NCBI GenBank assembly: GCA_039029735.1
Contig: JBCCFL010000024.1
Span: 18,038 to 82,037, forward strand
Source: CADEDH01 sp039029735
GTDB lineage: Bacteria > Actinomycetota > Acidimicrobiia > Acidimicrobiales > SZUA-35
Direction of reading: 5' to 3'
Length of the DNA stretch: 64,000 nucleotides
The number at the start of each line of letters is the position of its first letter. The first letter of the stretch is position 1. The translations under genes and the position numbers were made by a program. Positions 16,948-24,751 of the stretch are shown piece after piece. The notes under the pieces are model-generated. The model was not told the DNA's origin. It worked only from the letters and a program-made list of their open reading frames with translations, and did no database searches.

Positions 16948-18132
16948 ATGATTGCCTTTACCTTTCCCGGCCAAGGCTCGCAGGCGCCCGGAATGGGCGA
17001 TGCGTGGCGTGACCACCCTTCGTGGGAGTTGGTCGGCGAGGCAGCCGATGCCTCGGGCCGCGATGTCGAGGATCTGCTGCTCAACGCCGGCGCCGATGAG
17101 CTCACCCAGACTCGCAACAGCCAGCTCGCAACGTATGTGGCGAGCATGGTGGTGCTCGATGCCGTGGAGCGCACGGGCGTCGAGCCCGCATTCCACGCCG
17201 GCCACAGCCTCGGCGAGTACGCCGCGCTCACCGCCTCGGGTGTGCTGAGCTTTGCCGACGGTGTACGCCTTGTCACCGAGCGGGGCAACGCAATGCAGGC
17301 TGCGGCCGACACGATGCCCGGCACGATGGCTGCGGTGCTCGGCCTCGATGACGACAAGGTGGACCTCGCCTGTCGCCGCGTTGACGGCGACGTGTGGGTG
17401 GCGAACTACAACGCCCCTGGCCAGGTGGTGATCGCCGGCGACCCCGACGCGATCAGCGCCGCGGCAGATGCCGCGAAGGAACTGGGAGCCAAGCGCACCA
17501 TGCCGATCAAGGTCGGCGGTGCCTTCCACACCCCGTTCATGTCGCCGGCGCGCGATCGGCTGCGCAAGGCGCTGGCCGACGTGGAGCTGCGCGACCCCAA
17601 CCGGCCCGTGTTCGCCAATGTCGACGCCGAGGCCTACACCGACGGAGAGGCCTGGGCCGGCCTGCTCGGCGCCCAGCTCACCTCCCCGGTGCACTGGCGT
17701 CACACGCTGCACGCCTTGGACGCCGCCGGTGCCACGGTGTTCCTCGAACTCGGCCCGGGCACCGTGCTCACCGGCATGGCGAAGCGCACGATCAAGGGCG
17801 CCACCACGCTGAGTGTGTCCACACCAGCCGAAGTCGACGCGCTGCTCGAATCGTTGTCGTCGGCCAAGGAGACTGGCGGTGCCGTCGAGGGTGAGATGCT
17901 CTACGCCGTCGAGCGCCTGGTCGTCAGCCCCGCCATCGGCGTCTTCGAACCAGAGCCCAAGCTCGAACCCGAGAGCAGTATCCAGCGCGGCCAGGTGATC
18001 GGTACCGTGGGTGAAACCACGGTCCGCTCGGCCTTCGCCGGAGCGCTCCAGGGCCTGCTCGCCCTCCCCGGCGAGCGCGTCACCACATCCCAGCCATTGG
18101 CATGGCTCCGCACCAGCACGGTAGGTCGATGA
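16948..18132 (+). CDS. fabD: Malonyl-CoA:ACP transacylase with C-terminal biotinyl/lipoyl-like domain
   Basis: Residues 1-300 are a normal FabD: FTFPGQGSQAPGMG, catalytic Ser87 in HAGHSLGEYAALT and catalytic His194 in GGAFHTPFM. It moves malonyl groups from CoA to acyl carrier protein. Residues about 319-389 form an added domain resembling a biotinyl/lipoyl attachment domain (VVSPAIGVFEPEP, GQVIGTVGETTVRSAFAGAL, GERVTTSQPLAWLR). The modified Met-Lys turn is absent, so it cannot be biotinylated or lipoylated. ATG 16948 gives the standard N-terminus; GTG 16936 and 16945 are in frame. It is the first gene of the fab cluster and its stop overlaps fabH. Confidence 0.93.
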   Translation: MIAFTFPGQGSQAPGMGDAWRDHPSWELVGEAADASGRDVEDLLLNAGADELTQTRNSQLATYVASMVVLDAVERTGVEPAFHAGHSLGEYAALTASGVLSFADGVRLVTERGNAMQAAADTMPGTMAAVLGLDDDKVDLACRRVDGDVWVANYNAPGQVVIAGDPDAISAAADAAKELGAKRTMPIKVGGAFHTPFMSPARDRLRKALADVELRDPNRPVFANVDAEAYTDGEAWAGLLGAQLTSPVHWRHTLHALDAAGATVFLELGPGTVLTGMAKRTIKGATTLSVSTPAEVDALLESLSSAKETGGAVEGEMLYAVERLVVSPAIGVFEPEPKLEPESSIQRGQVIGTVGETTVRSAFAGALQGLLALPGERVTTSQPLAWLRTSTVGR

Positions 18133-19073
18133 TGAATACCGCCGCCCCCTGGGGGTTCAAGCTCACCGGTGTGGGCTCCGCCCTTCCCGACAAGGTGCTC
18201 ACCAACACCGATCTCACCGCCTGGATGGACACCACCGACGAGTGGATCCGTGAGCGCACTGGCATCGGCGAACGCCGTATCGGCGGTTCCACCTCCGGCC
18301 TCGCCACCCAAGCGGCCCAGCGAGCACTGACCGACGCCGGGCTCGACGCGTCGAGCATCGACGCTGTGCTCTTGGCCACCACCTCGCCCGACCACATCTG
18401 CCCTGGCACTGCGCCGGCGGTCGCCCGTGAGCTCGGCCTCACGTGTGGTGCGTTCGACCTGCAGGCGGCGTGCTCGGGCTGGGTCTATGGCCTCGTCATG
18501 GCCAACGGCATGCTTCTGCAGGGCATGGACCGGATCCTCGTGATCGGCGCCGAGTCGTTGGATCGCATCACCGACTACCACGACCGCGGCACCGGCATCC
18601 TCTTCGGTAACGGTGCTGGCGCCGCAGTTGTCGAGCGCGACGATTCTGGCGCCGGTCAACTCCTTGCGTGGGACCTCGGTTCCAATGGCAACTACGTGCA
18701 CATCCTCTACGCCGACCACGGCGACACGCTGAAGATGGACGGGCGCGAAGTGTTCCGTCAGGCCGTGGGTGTGATCCAGCAGAGCTGCGAGGCCACGATG
18801 GCCGCCGCCGGCGTCACGGTCGACGACATCGACCTGATCATTCCGCACCAGGCCAACATCCGCATCGTGGAGGCAGCCTGGAAGAAGCTCGGCTTCTCGA
18901 TGGATCGCACGGCGATGGTGCTCGAACGCACCGGCAACACCTCTGCGGCCTCCATCCCCCTCGCCCTCGATGACGCCCGCATCAACGGGCGTGTGAACTC
19001 AGGCGACCTCGTCCTGCTGTGCGGCTTCGGCGCCGGCATGACGTGGGCCAGCGCACTCGTACGCTGGGCCTGA
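18129..19073 (+). CDS. fabH: 3-oxoacyl-ACP synthase III
   Basis: This 314-aa thiolase-fold enzyme has catalytic Cys115 (QAACSGWVYG), His240 (LIIPHQANIRI) and Asn270 (ERTGNTSAAS). It condenses an acyl-CoA starter with malonyl-ACP to begin fatty-acid synthesis. The ATG at 18129 overlaps the fabD stop (ATGA); ATG 18132 is an equal alternative. The C-terminal GFGAGMTWASALVRW is typical of the family. Substrate preference (straight or branched starter) cannot be judged reliably by eye. Confidence 0.96.
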   Translation: MMNTAAPWGFKLTGVGSALPDKVLTNTDLTAWMDTTDEWIRERTGIGERRIGGSTSGLATQAAQRALTDAGLDASSIDAVLLATTSPDHICPGTAPAVARELGLTCGAFDLQAACSGWVYGLVMANGMLLQGMDRILVIGAESLDRITDYHDRGTGILFGNGAGAAVVERDDSGAGQLLAWDLGSNGNYVHILYADHGDTLKMDGREVFRQAVGVIQQSCEATMAAAGVTVDDIDLIIPHQANIRIVEAAWKKLGFSMDRTAMVLERTGNTSAASIPLALDDARINGRVNSGDLVLLCGFGAGMTWASALVRWA

Positions 19074-19112
19074 TCTTCTCCCTTCTCGCCCCTCCCTCCC
19101 CTCCACAACATC

Positions 19113-19832
19113 ATGACTGACACACAGCGAGTGGCCTTCGTCACCGGCGGAAGCCGCGGGATCGGTCTGGCCTGCGCCCAGAAACTGGCGGCGGCCGGAC
19201 ACCGCGTTGCGATCGGCTCCCGCTCCAAGCCCGACGAACTCGATCCTGACCTCTACTGGACCGAGTGCGACATCACCGACGACGGCTCTGTCGATGCTGC
19301 CTACAGCGCGATCGAGGCCGATCTCGGCCCGGTTGGCATCCTCGTGGCCAACGCCGGTATCACCCGGGACCTCTTGGTGCTCCGTATGGGTGTGGACGAT
19401 TTCACCGACGTGGTCGACGCCAACCTCACCGGAGCGTTCCGTGTGGTCAAGCGAGGCATCAAGCCGATGATGAAGGCTCGGTGGGGTCGGGTTGTGCTCA
19501 TGTCATCTGTCGTCGGGTCGCTCGGCCAGGCGGGGCAGGCCAACTACGCGGCGTCGAAGGCGGGTCTCGCCGGCCTCGGCCGGTCGCTTGCCCGTGAGTT
19601 CGGCTCGCGAGGGATCACCGTCAACCTCGTCGCCCCGGGTCCGGTCGAGACCGACATGCTCGCTGCGCTGAATCCCGACACGATCGAGGCCATGCGCTCC
19701 CAGGTTCCGGTTCAGCGCATCGGTCGGCCGGAGGAGATCGCGGCTGCGGTGTCGTTCCTCGCCTCCGACGATGCGGCATTCATCACGGGCGCCACCATCC
19801 CCGTCGACGGCGGGTTGGGCATGGGGGCCTGA
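19113..19832 (+). CDS. fabG: 3-oxoacyl-ACP reductase
   Basis: This 239-aa short-chain dehydrogenase has cofactor motif VTGGSRGIG, NAG in VANAGITRD, catalytic Ser in VLMSSVVGSLG, the YAASK pair and C-terminal ITGATIPVDGGLGMGA. Its place between fabH and acpP supports FabG, the NADPH-dependent beta-ketoacyl-ACP reductase, over other short-chain dehydrogenases. The start ATG 19113 follows fabH by 39 nt. It is slightly short for the family but all motifs are intact. Confidence 0.94.
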   Translation: MTDTQRVAFVTGGSRGIGLACAQKLAAAGHRVAIGSRSKPDELDPDLYWTECDITDDGSVDAAYSAIEADLGPVGILVANAGITRDLLVLRMGVDDFTDVVDANLTGAFRVVKRGIKPMMKARWGRVVLMSSVVGSLGQAGQANYAASKAGLAGLGRSLAREFGSRGITVNLVAPGPVETDMLAALNPDTIEAMRSQVPVQRIGRPEEIAAAVSFLASDDAAFITGATIPVDGGLGMGA

Positions 19833-19901
19833 GGATCACCCCCGTTAGATTGTCCGGTCCGACAGCGGATCGGTAGGACAGGTTCGAGGAGGACCACAGA
19901 C

Positions 19902-20144
19902 ATGAGTGAAGACAGGTTCGACGCATTCGTGAAGTGCGCCGTTGACGTGCTCGAGGTGGAGGCCGACAAGGTCACCCGCGAGGCCAGCTTCGCCGAGGAT
20001 CTCGGTGCCGACAGCCTCGACCTCGTCGAGTTGGTCATGGCGCTCGAGGAAGAGTTCAACGTCTCGGTCGAGGAAGAAGAGCTCGAGAACATCCAGAAGG
20101 TCGGCGAGGCCTACGATCTCGTGATGGGCAAGGTCAACAGCTGA
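19902..20144 (+). CDS. acpP: Acyl carrier protein
   Basis: This 80-aa acidic protein has the phosphopantetheine site Ser38 in LGADSLDLVELVMALEE. It carries growing acyl chains for the surrounding Fab enzymes. The ribosome-binding site GAGGAGG lies just upstream of ATG 19902. Its stop overlaps the fabF start (TGATG). Confidence 0.97.
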   Translation: MSEDRFDAFVKCAVDVLEVEADKVTREASFAEDLGADSLDLVELVMALEEEFNVSVEEEELENIQKVGEAYDLVMGKVNS

Positions 20145-21325
20145 TGGACCGGCCCACGGTCGCCATCACCGGCATAGGCGTCGTCGGCCCCTGCGGGGTC
20201 GGTGCCGACGCATTCTGGGATGGGTTGCTTCGCGCCCCGACCGAGTCCGGCGACCGGCGGTCCGTGGGCGACTGGGATCCATCTCCCTGGTACGAGACGA
20301 ACAAGGAGGCCCGACGGGCCGACAAGTTCACGCAGTTCGCCGTGGCCGCTGCGGCCATGGCGCTCGACGAAGCTGGCTCGTTCGACGCCGACCCGGCGCG
20401 CATTGGTGTGCACATCGGCACCGGTGTCGGCGGCATCGGCACCAACGAGGAGCAGATCATCGTCAACCACACGAAGGGATCGCGGCGGGTGTCGCCGTTC
20501 CTGGTGCCGATGATGATGTCCAACGCCGCGGCGGCTGCGGTGTCGATGAGGTACGGCTTCGAAGGTCCGTGCGAGACCACCGTCACCGCCTGTGCCGCCG
20601 GCACGCACTCGATCGGCAACGCGGCTCGGCTCATCGAGTCCGGTCGCTGCGACGTCGTGATCGCCGGTGGGAGTGAGTCAGCCCAGACGCCCACCTCGAT
20701 GGCGGGCTTCGGCAACATGACCGCGCTGTCGTCGTCGGGCATCTCGATGCCCTTCGATCAGCGGCGTGACGGCTTCGTGATGGGAGAGGGCGCAGGCGTG
20801 CTCGTGCTCGAGGAGCTCGGTCGGGCTCAGGCCCGAGGGGCCACGATCCACGGGCTGCTGCTGGGGTCGGCCAGCACGGCCGATGCGCACCACATCACGG
20901 CTCCGTCCCCCGGTGGGGTTGGTGCCGTGCGGTGCATGGAGCTTGCGATCGCCGACGCCGGTCTGTCGGCGGCCGACGTGGTGCACGTCAACGCCCATGG
21001 CACGTCAACGCCGCTCAACGACGCAGCCGAAGCGGAGGCGATGGCCAAGGTGTTCGGCGCCCCCGGTCCGATCGTCACCTCGACGAAAGGTGTCACCGGC
21101 CATGCTCTCGGCGCCGCCGGTGCACTGGAGGCGGTCGCTGTCGTGTTGGCGATGCGCAATCGTGTGATTCCGCCGACGATGGGTCTGGAGCAGCTCGACC
21201 CCGAGCTGCCGTCGCTTGACTATGTGGTGGACGAGCCTCGGGCCTGGGAGCCCGGGCCTTCACTGTCGAACAGCTTTGGGTTCGGCGGGCACAACGGAAC
21301 GATCGTGATCGCTCCGGGAGCCTGA
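20144..21325 (+). CDS. fabF: 3-oxoacyl-ACP synthase II
   Basis: This 393-aa condensing enzyme has catalytic Cys150 (TACAAGTHSIGNA), His285 (VNAHGTSTPLND), Lys315 and His320 (STKGVTGHALGAAG), and the C-terminal NSFGFGGHNGT. It extends acyl-ACP with malonyl-ACP. ATG 20144 is tied to the acpP stop. The protein is a little shorter than the usual 410-415 residues, but all catalytic residues are present. It ends the plus-strand fab run; fabZ lies opposite, 36 nt away. Confidence 0.95.
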   Translation: MDRPTVAITGIGVVGPCGVGADAFWDGLLRAPTESGDRRSVGDWDPSPWYETNKEARRADKFTQFAVAAAAMALDEAGSFDADPARIGVHIGTGVGGIGTNEEQIIVNHTKGSRRVSPFLVPMMMSNAAAAAVSMRYGFEGPCETTVTACAAGTHSIGNAARLIESGRCDVVIAGGSESAQTPTSMAGFGNMTALSSSGISMPFDQRRDGFVMGEGAGVLVLEELGRAQARGATIHGLLLGSASTADAHHITAPSPGGVGAVRCMELAIADAGLSAADVVHVNAHGTSTPLNDAAEAEAMAKVFGAPGPIVTSTKGVTGHALGAAGALEAVAVVLAMRNRVIPPTMGLEQLDPELPSLDYVVDEPRAWEPGPSLSNSFGFGGHNGTIVIAPGA

Positions 21326-21361
21326 TCGGCTCTTTCGTTCTCCGGCGCCGCCGGCGTCGAG

Positions 21362-21832
21362 TCACATCTCGACGACCACGAACATGATCTCGGCCACGGC
21401 CGCCGTCTCACCATTCACCGAGGCGGTGGCCGTTCCGCGTCCGCCCCTGGAGCCGAGGCGGCCCATCTCGACGGTGAGGTCGAGCTGGTCGCCGGGGACG
21501 ACCTGGCGCTTGAACTTCACCTTGTCGGCTGAGCCGAACAGCGGCAGCTTGCCGGCGTACCGCTCATCGGAGAGCACTGCGCAGGCGCCCAGCTGAGCGA
21601 GGGCCTCGAGCATGAGCACGCCCGGCATCGTCGGGCGGCCGGGGAAGTGCCCGGGGAAGAACCACTCGTCACCCGTCGTCGTCCAGTGGCCGCGAACTCT
21701 GACGCCGGGAACGAGTTCATCGAGTGCGTCGACGAACAGGAACGGGGGCCGATGCGGAAGCAGATCGACGGGAGACGGGAGGGCGTCGGCCGGGATCGGT
21801 TGGGGGGCGTCGGTGGACTCGCTCGTGGACAC
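21362..21832 (-). CDS. fabZ: 3-hydroxyacyl-ACP dehydratase
   Basis: This 156-aa hot-dog fold protein has the active-site segment FFPGHFPGRPTMPGVLMLEA with His62 and Glu76, preceded by LLPHRPPFLFVD. It dehydrates 3-hydroxyacyl-ACP in fatty-acid elongation. The GTG at 21832 gives a short acidic N-terminal tail. It is convergent with fabF, so it is expressed from its own promoter near 21840-21860. Confidence 0.93.
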   Translation of the reverse strand: MSTSESTDAPQPIPADALPSPVDLLPHRPPFLFVDALDELVPGVRVRGHWTTTGDEWFFPGHFPGRPTMPGVLMLEALAQLGACAVLSDERYAGKLPLFGSADKVKFKRQVVPGDQLDLTVEMGRLGSRGGRGTATASVNGETAAVAEIMFVVVEM

Positions 21833-21862
21833 GGCACGAGCCTACCTGTGTGGGTGTGGTGG

Positions 21863-22282
21863 CTACCGGCCCCACAGCCAGCCGAGTCGGGTCCATGGTG
21901 GATCGTGGATCCAGAGGCGGTCGAGGTCGGTGAAGGGCTCCCGAGGATCCTGCAGGGTGAGCGGGGGCTGCTCGCCTTGGGCCGTGGCGGTCAGCCAGGC
22001 TCGGCACCGGGCAACGAAGGTGACGATGCGGCGCTCAGTGGTGGCGGGAGCCCGGAGGTAGCGATACCGACCTCGGCTGATGCGGGCGACCCGGCCGTTG
22101 GCGATCTCCCATCGCAGGGCGTCAGACACCACCTTTGATGGGCGGCCTCCCACCGTGTGGCCTTCGTGGTCGAGGAGATCAACCAGCTCCGCCACGGTTG
22201 CCTCGCCGTGCTCCATCAGCGCCCCCGTGAGCCACATCCGCAGCCCTCTCCCCCACAACGGTTCCAGCTCGCTCGTCACCAT
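21863..22282 (-). CDS. Small protein with winged-helix-like N-terminus
   Basis: This 139-aa protein is not assigned to a family. The N-terminal 75 residues read as a helix-turn-helix/winged fold (ALMEHGEATVAELVDLLDHE, RPSKVVSDALRWEIANGRVA) followed by a basic wing RISRGRYRYLRAP. The C-terminus is Trp/Pro-rich (WIHDPPWTRLGWLWGR). ATG 22282 is chosen; longer frames enter the repeat field upstream. It may bind DNA, but no target is known. It starts 92 nt from the first inverted repeat copy. Confidence 0.65.
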   Translation of the reverse strand: MVTSELEPLWGRGLRMWLTGALMEHGEATVAELVDLLDHEGHTVGGRPSKVVSDALRWEIANGRVARISRGRYRYLRAPATTERRIVTFVARCRAWLTATAQGEQPPLTLQDPREPFTDLDRLWIHDPPWTRLGWLWGR

Positions 22283-22373
22283 GGGCGGAAACCTACGCCG
22301 GCGCAGTGACACCGGAGAGGTGGCGAGCGGCGAGCACCCTCCGTTCGTGCTCTCCGTGAAGCACCTCTCATCG

Positions 22374-22851
22374 CCGCGTGACAGCGACAACCCAGAGAGC
22401 CCACACCACCTCGACCTCTACCCATCCCCAGACACCGCGTCACAGCGACAACTTCCGCAGACGCTCCCGAACACCGCGTCACAGCGACAACAGCGCGCGT
22501 GGGCGGACGTCAACATCACAGCGGCACCTGCAGATGTGGGCGCGTAGTGAAACGGCGCCGCCGCGCAGCCGGGCAGGCCCGCGCGCTGTGGCGGATTCGG
22601 TCGGCCCACACGGCAACCAACAGTGTCGCTGTGACGCGGCACGCGGGGTGGGTTCAGCCGATCAGACACCGCCTCGGCACAAAACCGCAGAACAGCTGTC
22701 GCTGTGACGCGGCGCCCAGGGTGCTGCTGGCCGGTGGGTTCGTCGACGCGTGGGCGCGTGATGCCCGCCGGCCCATTGTGTCCGGGCGAGCCAGAAGGAG
22801 CCGGTACGAACGGCCACCACCCGAGGGGGCGCCGCTGTCGCTATGACGCGG
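22374..22851. repeat. Six copies of a 16-bp repeat in mirror arrangement
   Basis: The non-coding stretch 22283-22981 holds six copies of CCGCGTCACAGCGACA. Three are in the forward direction (22374-22389 with one mismatch, 22435-22450, 22474-22489) and three in reverse complement (22624-22639, 22697-22712, 22836-22851 with one mismatch). The forward copies continue with AC. Spacing is irregular (61, 39, then a central gap of about 134, then 73 and 139). The group lies between the wHTH-like gene and hup. No gene, CRISPR pattern or DnaA box is visible. Function is unknown. Confidence 0.85.
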
Positions 22852-22906
22852 CGAAAATTGAGATGCGGCGCTCGGACCCCTGTGGAAGCCCGTCGCCCGG
22901 GACGCG

Positions 22907-22940
22907 CAACGGCCGGCCGGGAAAGCCCGGCCGGCCGTTG
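22907..22940 (-). terminator. 15-bp perfect hairpin after hup
   Basis: CAACGGCCGGCCGGG (22907-22921) pairs fully with CCCGGCCGGCCGTTG (22926-22940) around a 4-nt loop AAAG. It lies 42 nt after the hup stop. There is no T-run, so termination would depend on the stem or another factor; strong stems without a T-run are frequent in actinobacteria. Confidence 0.7.
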
Positions 22941-22981
22941 TCGACGTAGTCAGTTCGATTGTCGAGCACACGCAGTGCTGA

Positions 22982-23278
22982 CTAGCTCGGCGGCGTGTCC
23001 TCGCCCTTGGCGTAGGCCTTCAGCTTGGCCCCAGGCTTGACCCGAACCGTGGTGCCGGCCGGAATCTCGATCGGCTCACCGGTCTGGGGGTTGAAGCCCT
23101 TACGAGCCTTCTGCGGCACCTGCTCGAACGACACGAAGCCGGGGATCGTGACCTTGTCGTTCCCCTTGGCGACAACCTGGGAGACTTCGACGAAGAATCC
23201 GTCGATGACGGCCCCAACGTCCTTCTTGGCCACGCCCGTGCGCTCAGCGATGTGATCGATCAGTTCCGTCTTGTTCAT
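22982..23278 (-). CDS. hup: DNA-binding protein HU
   Basis: This 98-aa histone-like protein has the HU core MNKTELIDHIAERTGVAKKD, beta-arm KARKGFNPQTGEPIEIPAG and C-terminal VRVKPGAKLKAYAKG. It bends and packs DNA as a dimer. AAGGAG sits 6 nt before ATG 23278. It lacks the long Lys/Ala-rich tail of mycobacterial HupB, so it is the short type. The repeat field lies downstream of it. Confidence 0.96.
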   Translation of the reverse strand: MNKTELIDHIAERTGVAKKDVGAVIDGFFVEVSQVVAKGNDKVTIPGFVSFEQVPQKARKGFNPQTGEPIEIPAGTTVRVKPGAKLKAYAKGEDTPPS

Positions 23279-23325
23279 CCGAACTCCTTACCTGATTCAT
23301 GCCCGCCCAATGGCAGACGAGCAAA

Positions 23326-23354
23326 AGTGGAGCCCCCGCGAATCACAAAGTCAA
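23326..23354 (-). promoter_or_regulatory. Candidate sigma-70-type promoter of hup
   Basis: On the minus strand TTGACT (23354-23349) and TCCACT (23331-23326) are 17 nt apart, about 48 nt before the hup start. The -35 matches the consensus in five of six bases; the -10 is weak. Confidence 0.4.
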
Positions 23355-23419
23355 GGATTGACACGGCGTTGCAACTCGGGAGGCCGCTCCAGAAGCGAGC
23401 TTTCAGGCTATCGCCCAAA

Positions 23420-23830
23420 TCACAAGGGTTGGTTGATCATCGCCGTACTCGCCTGCTCGAAGTACGAGGTGAACATGGCATGCACCTGGTCACGGACCTC
23501 GCCGGGGATGTCGGAGGCGTCGACCGCAGCCAGCATGTGCAGGAGCCAGGCGTCCCTCTCGGCCATGCCGACGACGAAGGGCGCGTGACGCATCCGCAGC
23601 CGCGGATGGCCCCGCAACTCGCTGTAGGTCCCCGGCCCACCCCAGTACTGCCCGAGGAACAGCGCCAGCCACTGCTTGGACTCAGTGAGGTCCTCCGGGT
23701 AGCTCGGACGAAGCAGCGAATCGGCCGCCACACGTGCGTAGAAGTCGTCAACCAACGAATCGAAGTACGGTTGACCTCCGACCGCGTCGTAGACCGTGAT
23801 CGGTTGCGGCTCGGAGGCAGGGGGTTCCAT
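23420..23830 (-). CDS. glbO: Group II truncated hemoglobin
   Basis: This 136-aa protein closely follows the mycobacterial GlbO pattern: YDAVGGQPYFDSLVDDFYAR (with the B10 Tyr), QYWGGPGTYSELRGHPRLRM (with the CD1 Tyr), the F8 His ligand in RHAPF and the G8 Trp in ERDAWLLHM. It binds haem and probably O2 or NO; in the family it is linked to redox protection. Its start lies back-to-back with the sigma-factor promoter (23866-23891), so redox-linked co-regulation is plausible. Confidence 0.93.
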   Translation of the reverse strand: MEPPASEPQPITVYDAVGGQPYFDSLVDDFYARVAADSLLRPSYPEDLTESKQWLALFLGQYWGGPGTYSELRGHPRLRMRHAPFVVGMAERDAWLLHMLAAVDASDIPGEVRDQVHAMFTSYFEQASTAMINQPL

Positions 23831-23865
23831 ATGCCAGTTTTATCGGGGTGCATGCGAGGATGAGC

Positions 23866-23891
23866 GGAATGACGGGACACGGACCGCGGTT
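23866..23891 (+). promoter_or_regulatory. SigR-type (thiol-stress ECF) promoter
   Basis: GGAAT (23866-23870), an 18-nt spacer and GTT (23889-23891) match the SigR/SigH-class consensus GGAAT-N18-GTT. Transcription would start at about 23897-23900, right at the sigma-factor start codon, giving autoregulation and a nearly leaderless mRNA. Confidence 0.65.
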
Positions 23892-23900
23892 CCGAGGGAG

Positions 23901-24458
23901 ATGGTTGCACTAATGGCGCCTACGACGAATGCTCACGCCTCGTTCGAGGAGTTCGTGGTGCCCGAGCTCGACGTGCTCTACCGCACCGCCTGGTCGCTGA
24001 CCCGCTCTGACGCCGAAGCCCAGGACCTGGTGCAGGAAACGTTGCTACGGGCGTACCGAGCGATCGAACGCTTCGATGGCCGCTACCCCCGAGCGTGGCT
24101 GCTCACCATCATGCGCAACGCCAACATCAACCGGGCCCGCAAGAAGCGGCCGGACCTCCTCGACGATCCCGACGCCACCTTCGAGCGCTCGATCGACTTC
24201 GCCGAGACCGAGGGACCGGAAACCGTGCTGCTCGACGGCGAGTTCGACGCAACGGTCGAGACCGGCTTCAACAACCTTCCCGACAAGTTCCGCGAAGTGG
24301 TGGAGCTCGTCGACCTGAACGGGTTGTCCTACGCCGAGACCGCCGATCTGCTCGACGTCCCCGTCGGCACCGTCATGAGCCGCCTGCACCGTGCCCGCAA
24401 GCGAATCCGGGACCACATCGAAGAGGTGGGCCTCGACGCCATGAGCGGAGGGTTCTAG
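23901..24458 (+). CDS. ECF sigma factor, SigR/SigH class
   Basis: This 185-aa sigma factor has region 2 (LYRTAWSLTRSDAEAQDLVQ, TLLRAYRAIERFDGRYPRAW) and region 4 (LPDKFREVVELVDLNGLSYA, LLDVPVGTVMSRLHRARKRI). The partner anti-sigma gene follows 2 nt after its stop and has a zinc motif, which places it in the thiol-oxidative-stress class. The start is ambiguous. ATG 23901 lies just after the predicted transcription start; ATG 23913 lies 12 nt after GGGAG. I list 23901. Streptomyces SigR targets include mycothiol genes, and mshD is in this window (51352), but no matching promoter is seen there. Confidence 0.9.
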   Translation: MVALMAPTTNAHASFEEFVVPELDVLYRTAWSLTRSDAEAQDLVQETLLRAYRAIERFDGRYPRAWLLTIMRNANINRARKKRPDLLDDPDATFERSIDFAETEGPETVLLDGEFDATVETGFNNLPDKFREVVELVDLNGLSYAETADLLDVPVGTVMSRLHRARKRIRDHIEEVGLDAMSGGF

Positions 24459-24460
24459 CC

Positions 24461-24730
24461 GTGCTGTTCGACCGAATTTTCCGCCGCAACCAGATGACGT
24501 GCGGCGAGGTGATGGAAGTGCTCCAGGCCTACCTCGACGGCGAAGTCGACGCGGACCAGGCTCGGCGCATCGCTGCCCACCTGGACCGCTGCGCGGCGTG
24601 TGACAACGAGGCGAGTGTGTTCGGCCGGATCAAGGTGAGCCTGTCCACACGCCAACGCAGCGTCGACCCCCAGATCCTGGACGCGCTGACGTCGTACAGC
24701 CAGCGCCTCGCCCAGGGCGAAGAAGTCTGA
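24461..24730 (+). CDS. rsrA: Zinc-binding anti-sigma factor (RsrA-like)
   Basis: This 89-aa protein has the ZAS motif His-x3-Cys-x2-Cys in AHLDRCAACDNEASV and an upstream Cys in MTCGEVMEVLQAYLDGE. In this family oxidation of zinc-bound cysteines releases the sigma factor. GTG 24461 is preceded by GGAGGG. It lies 2 nt after the sigma gene and forms an operon with it. Confidence 0.9.
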   Translation: MLFDRIFRRNQMTCGEVMEVLQAYLDGEVDADQARRIAAHLDRCAACDNEASVFGRIKVSLSTRQRSVDPQILDALTSYSQRLAQGEEV

Positions 24731-24751
24731 CCACATCGCCGACGCTGGCGG

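Noticed and set aside
22374..22851. CRISPR array
   Set aside because: Repeats are only 16 bp, in both orientations, and spacing is irregular (39 to 139 bp); no cas genes.
22283..22981. Replication origin next to hup
   Set aside because: No DnaA-box-like TTATCCACA sites, no AT-rich unwinding stretch and no dnaA, dnaN or gyr genes nearby.
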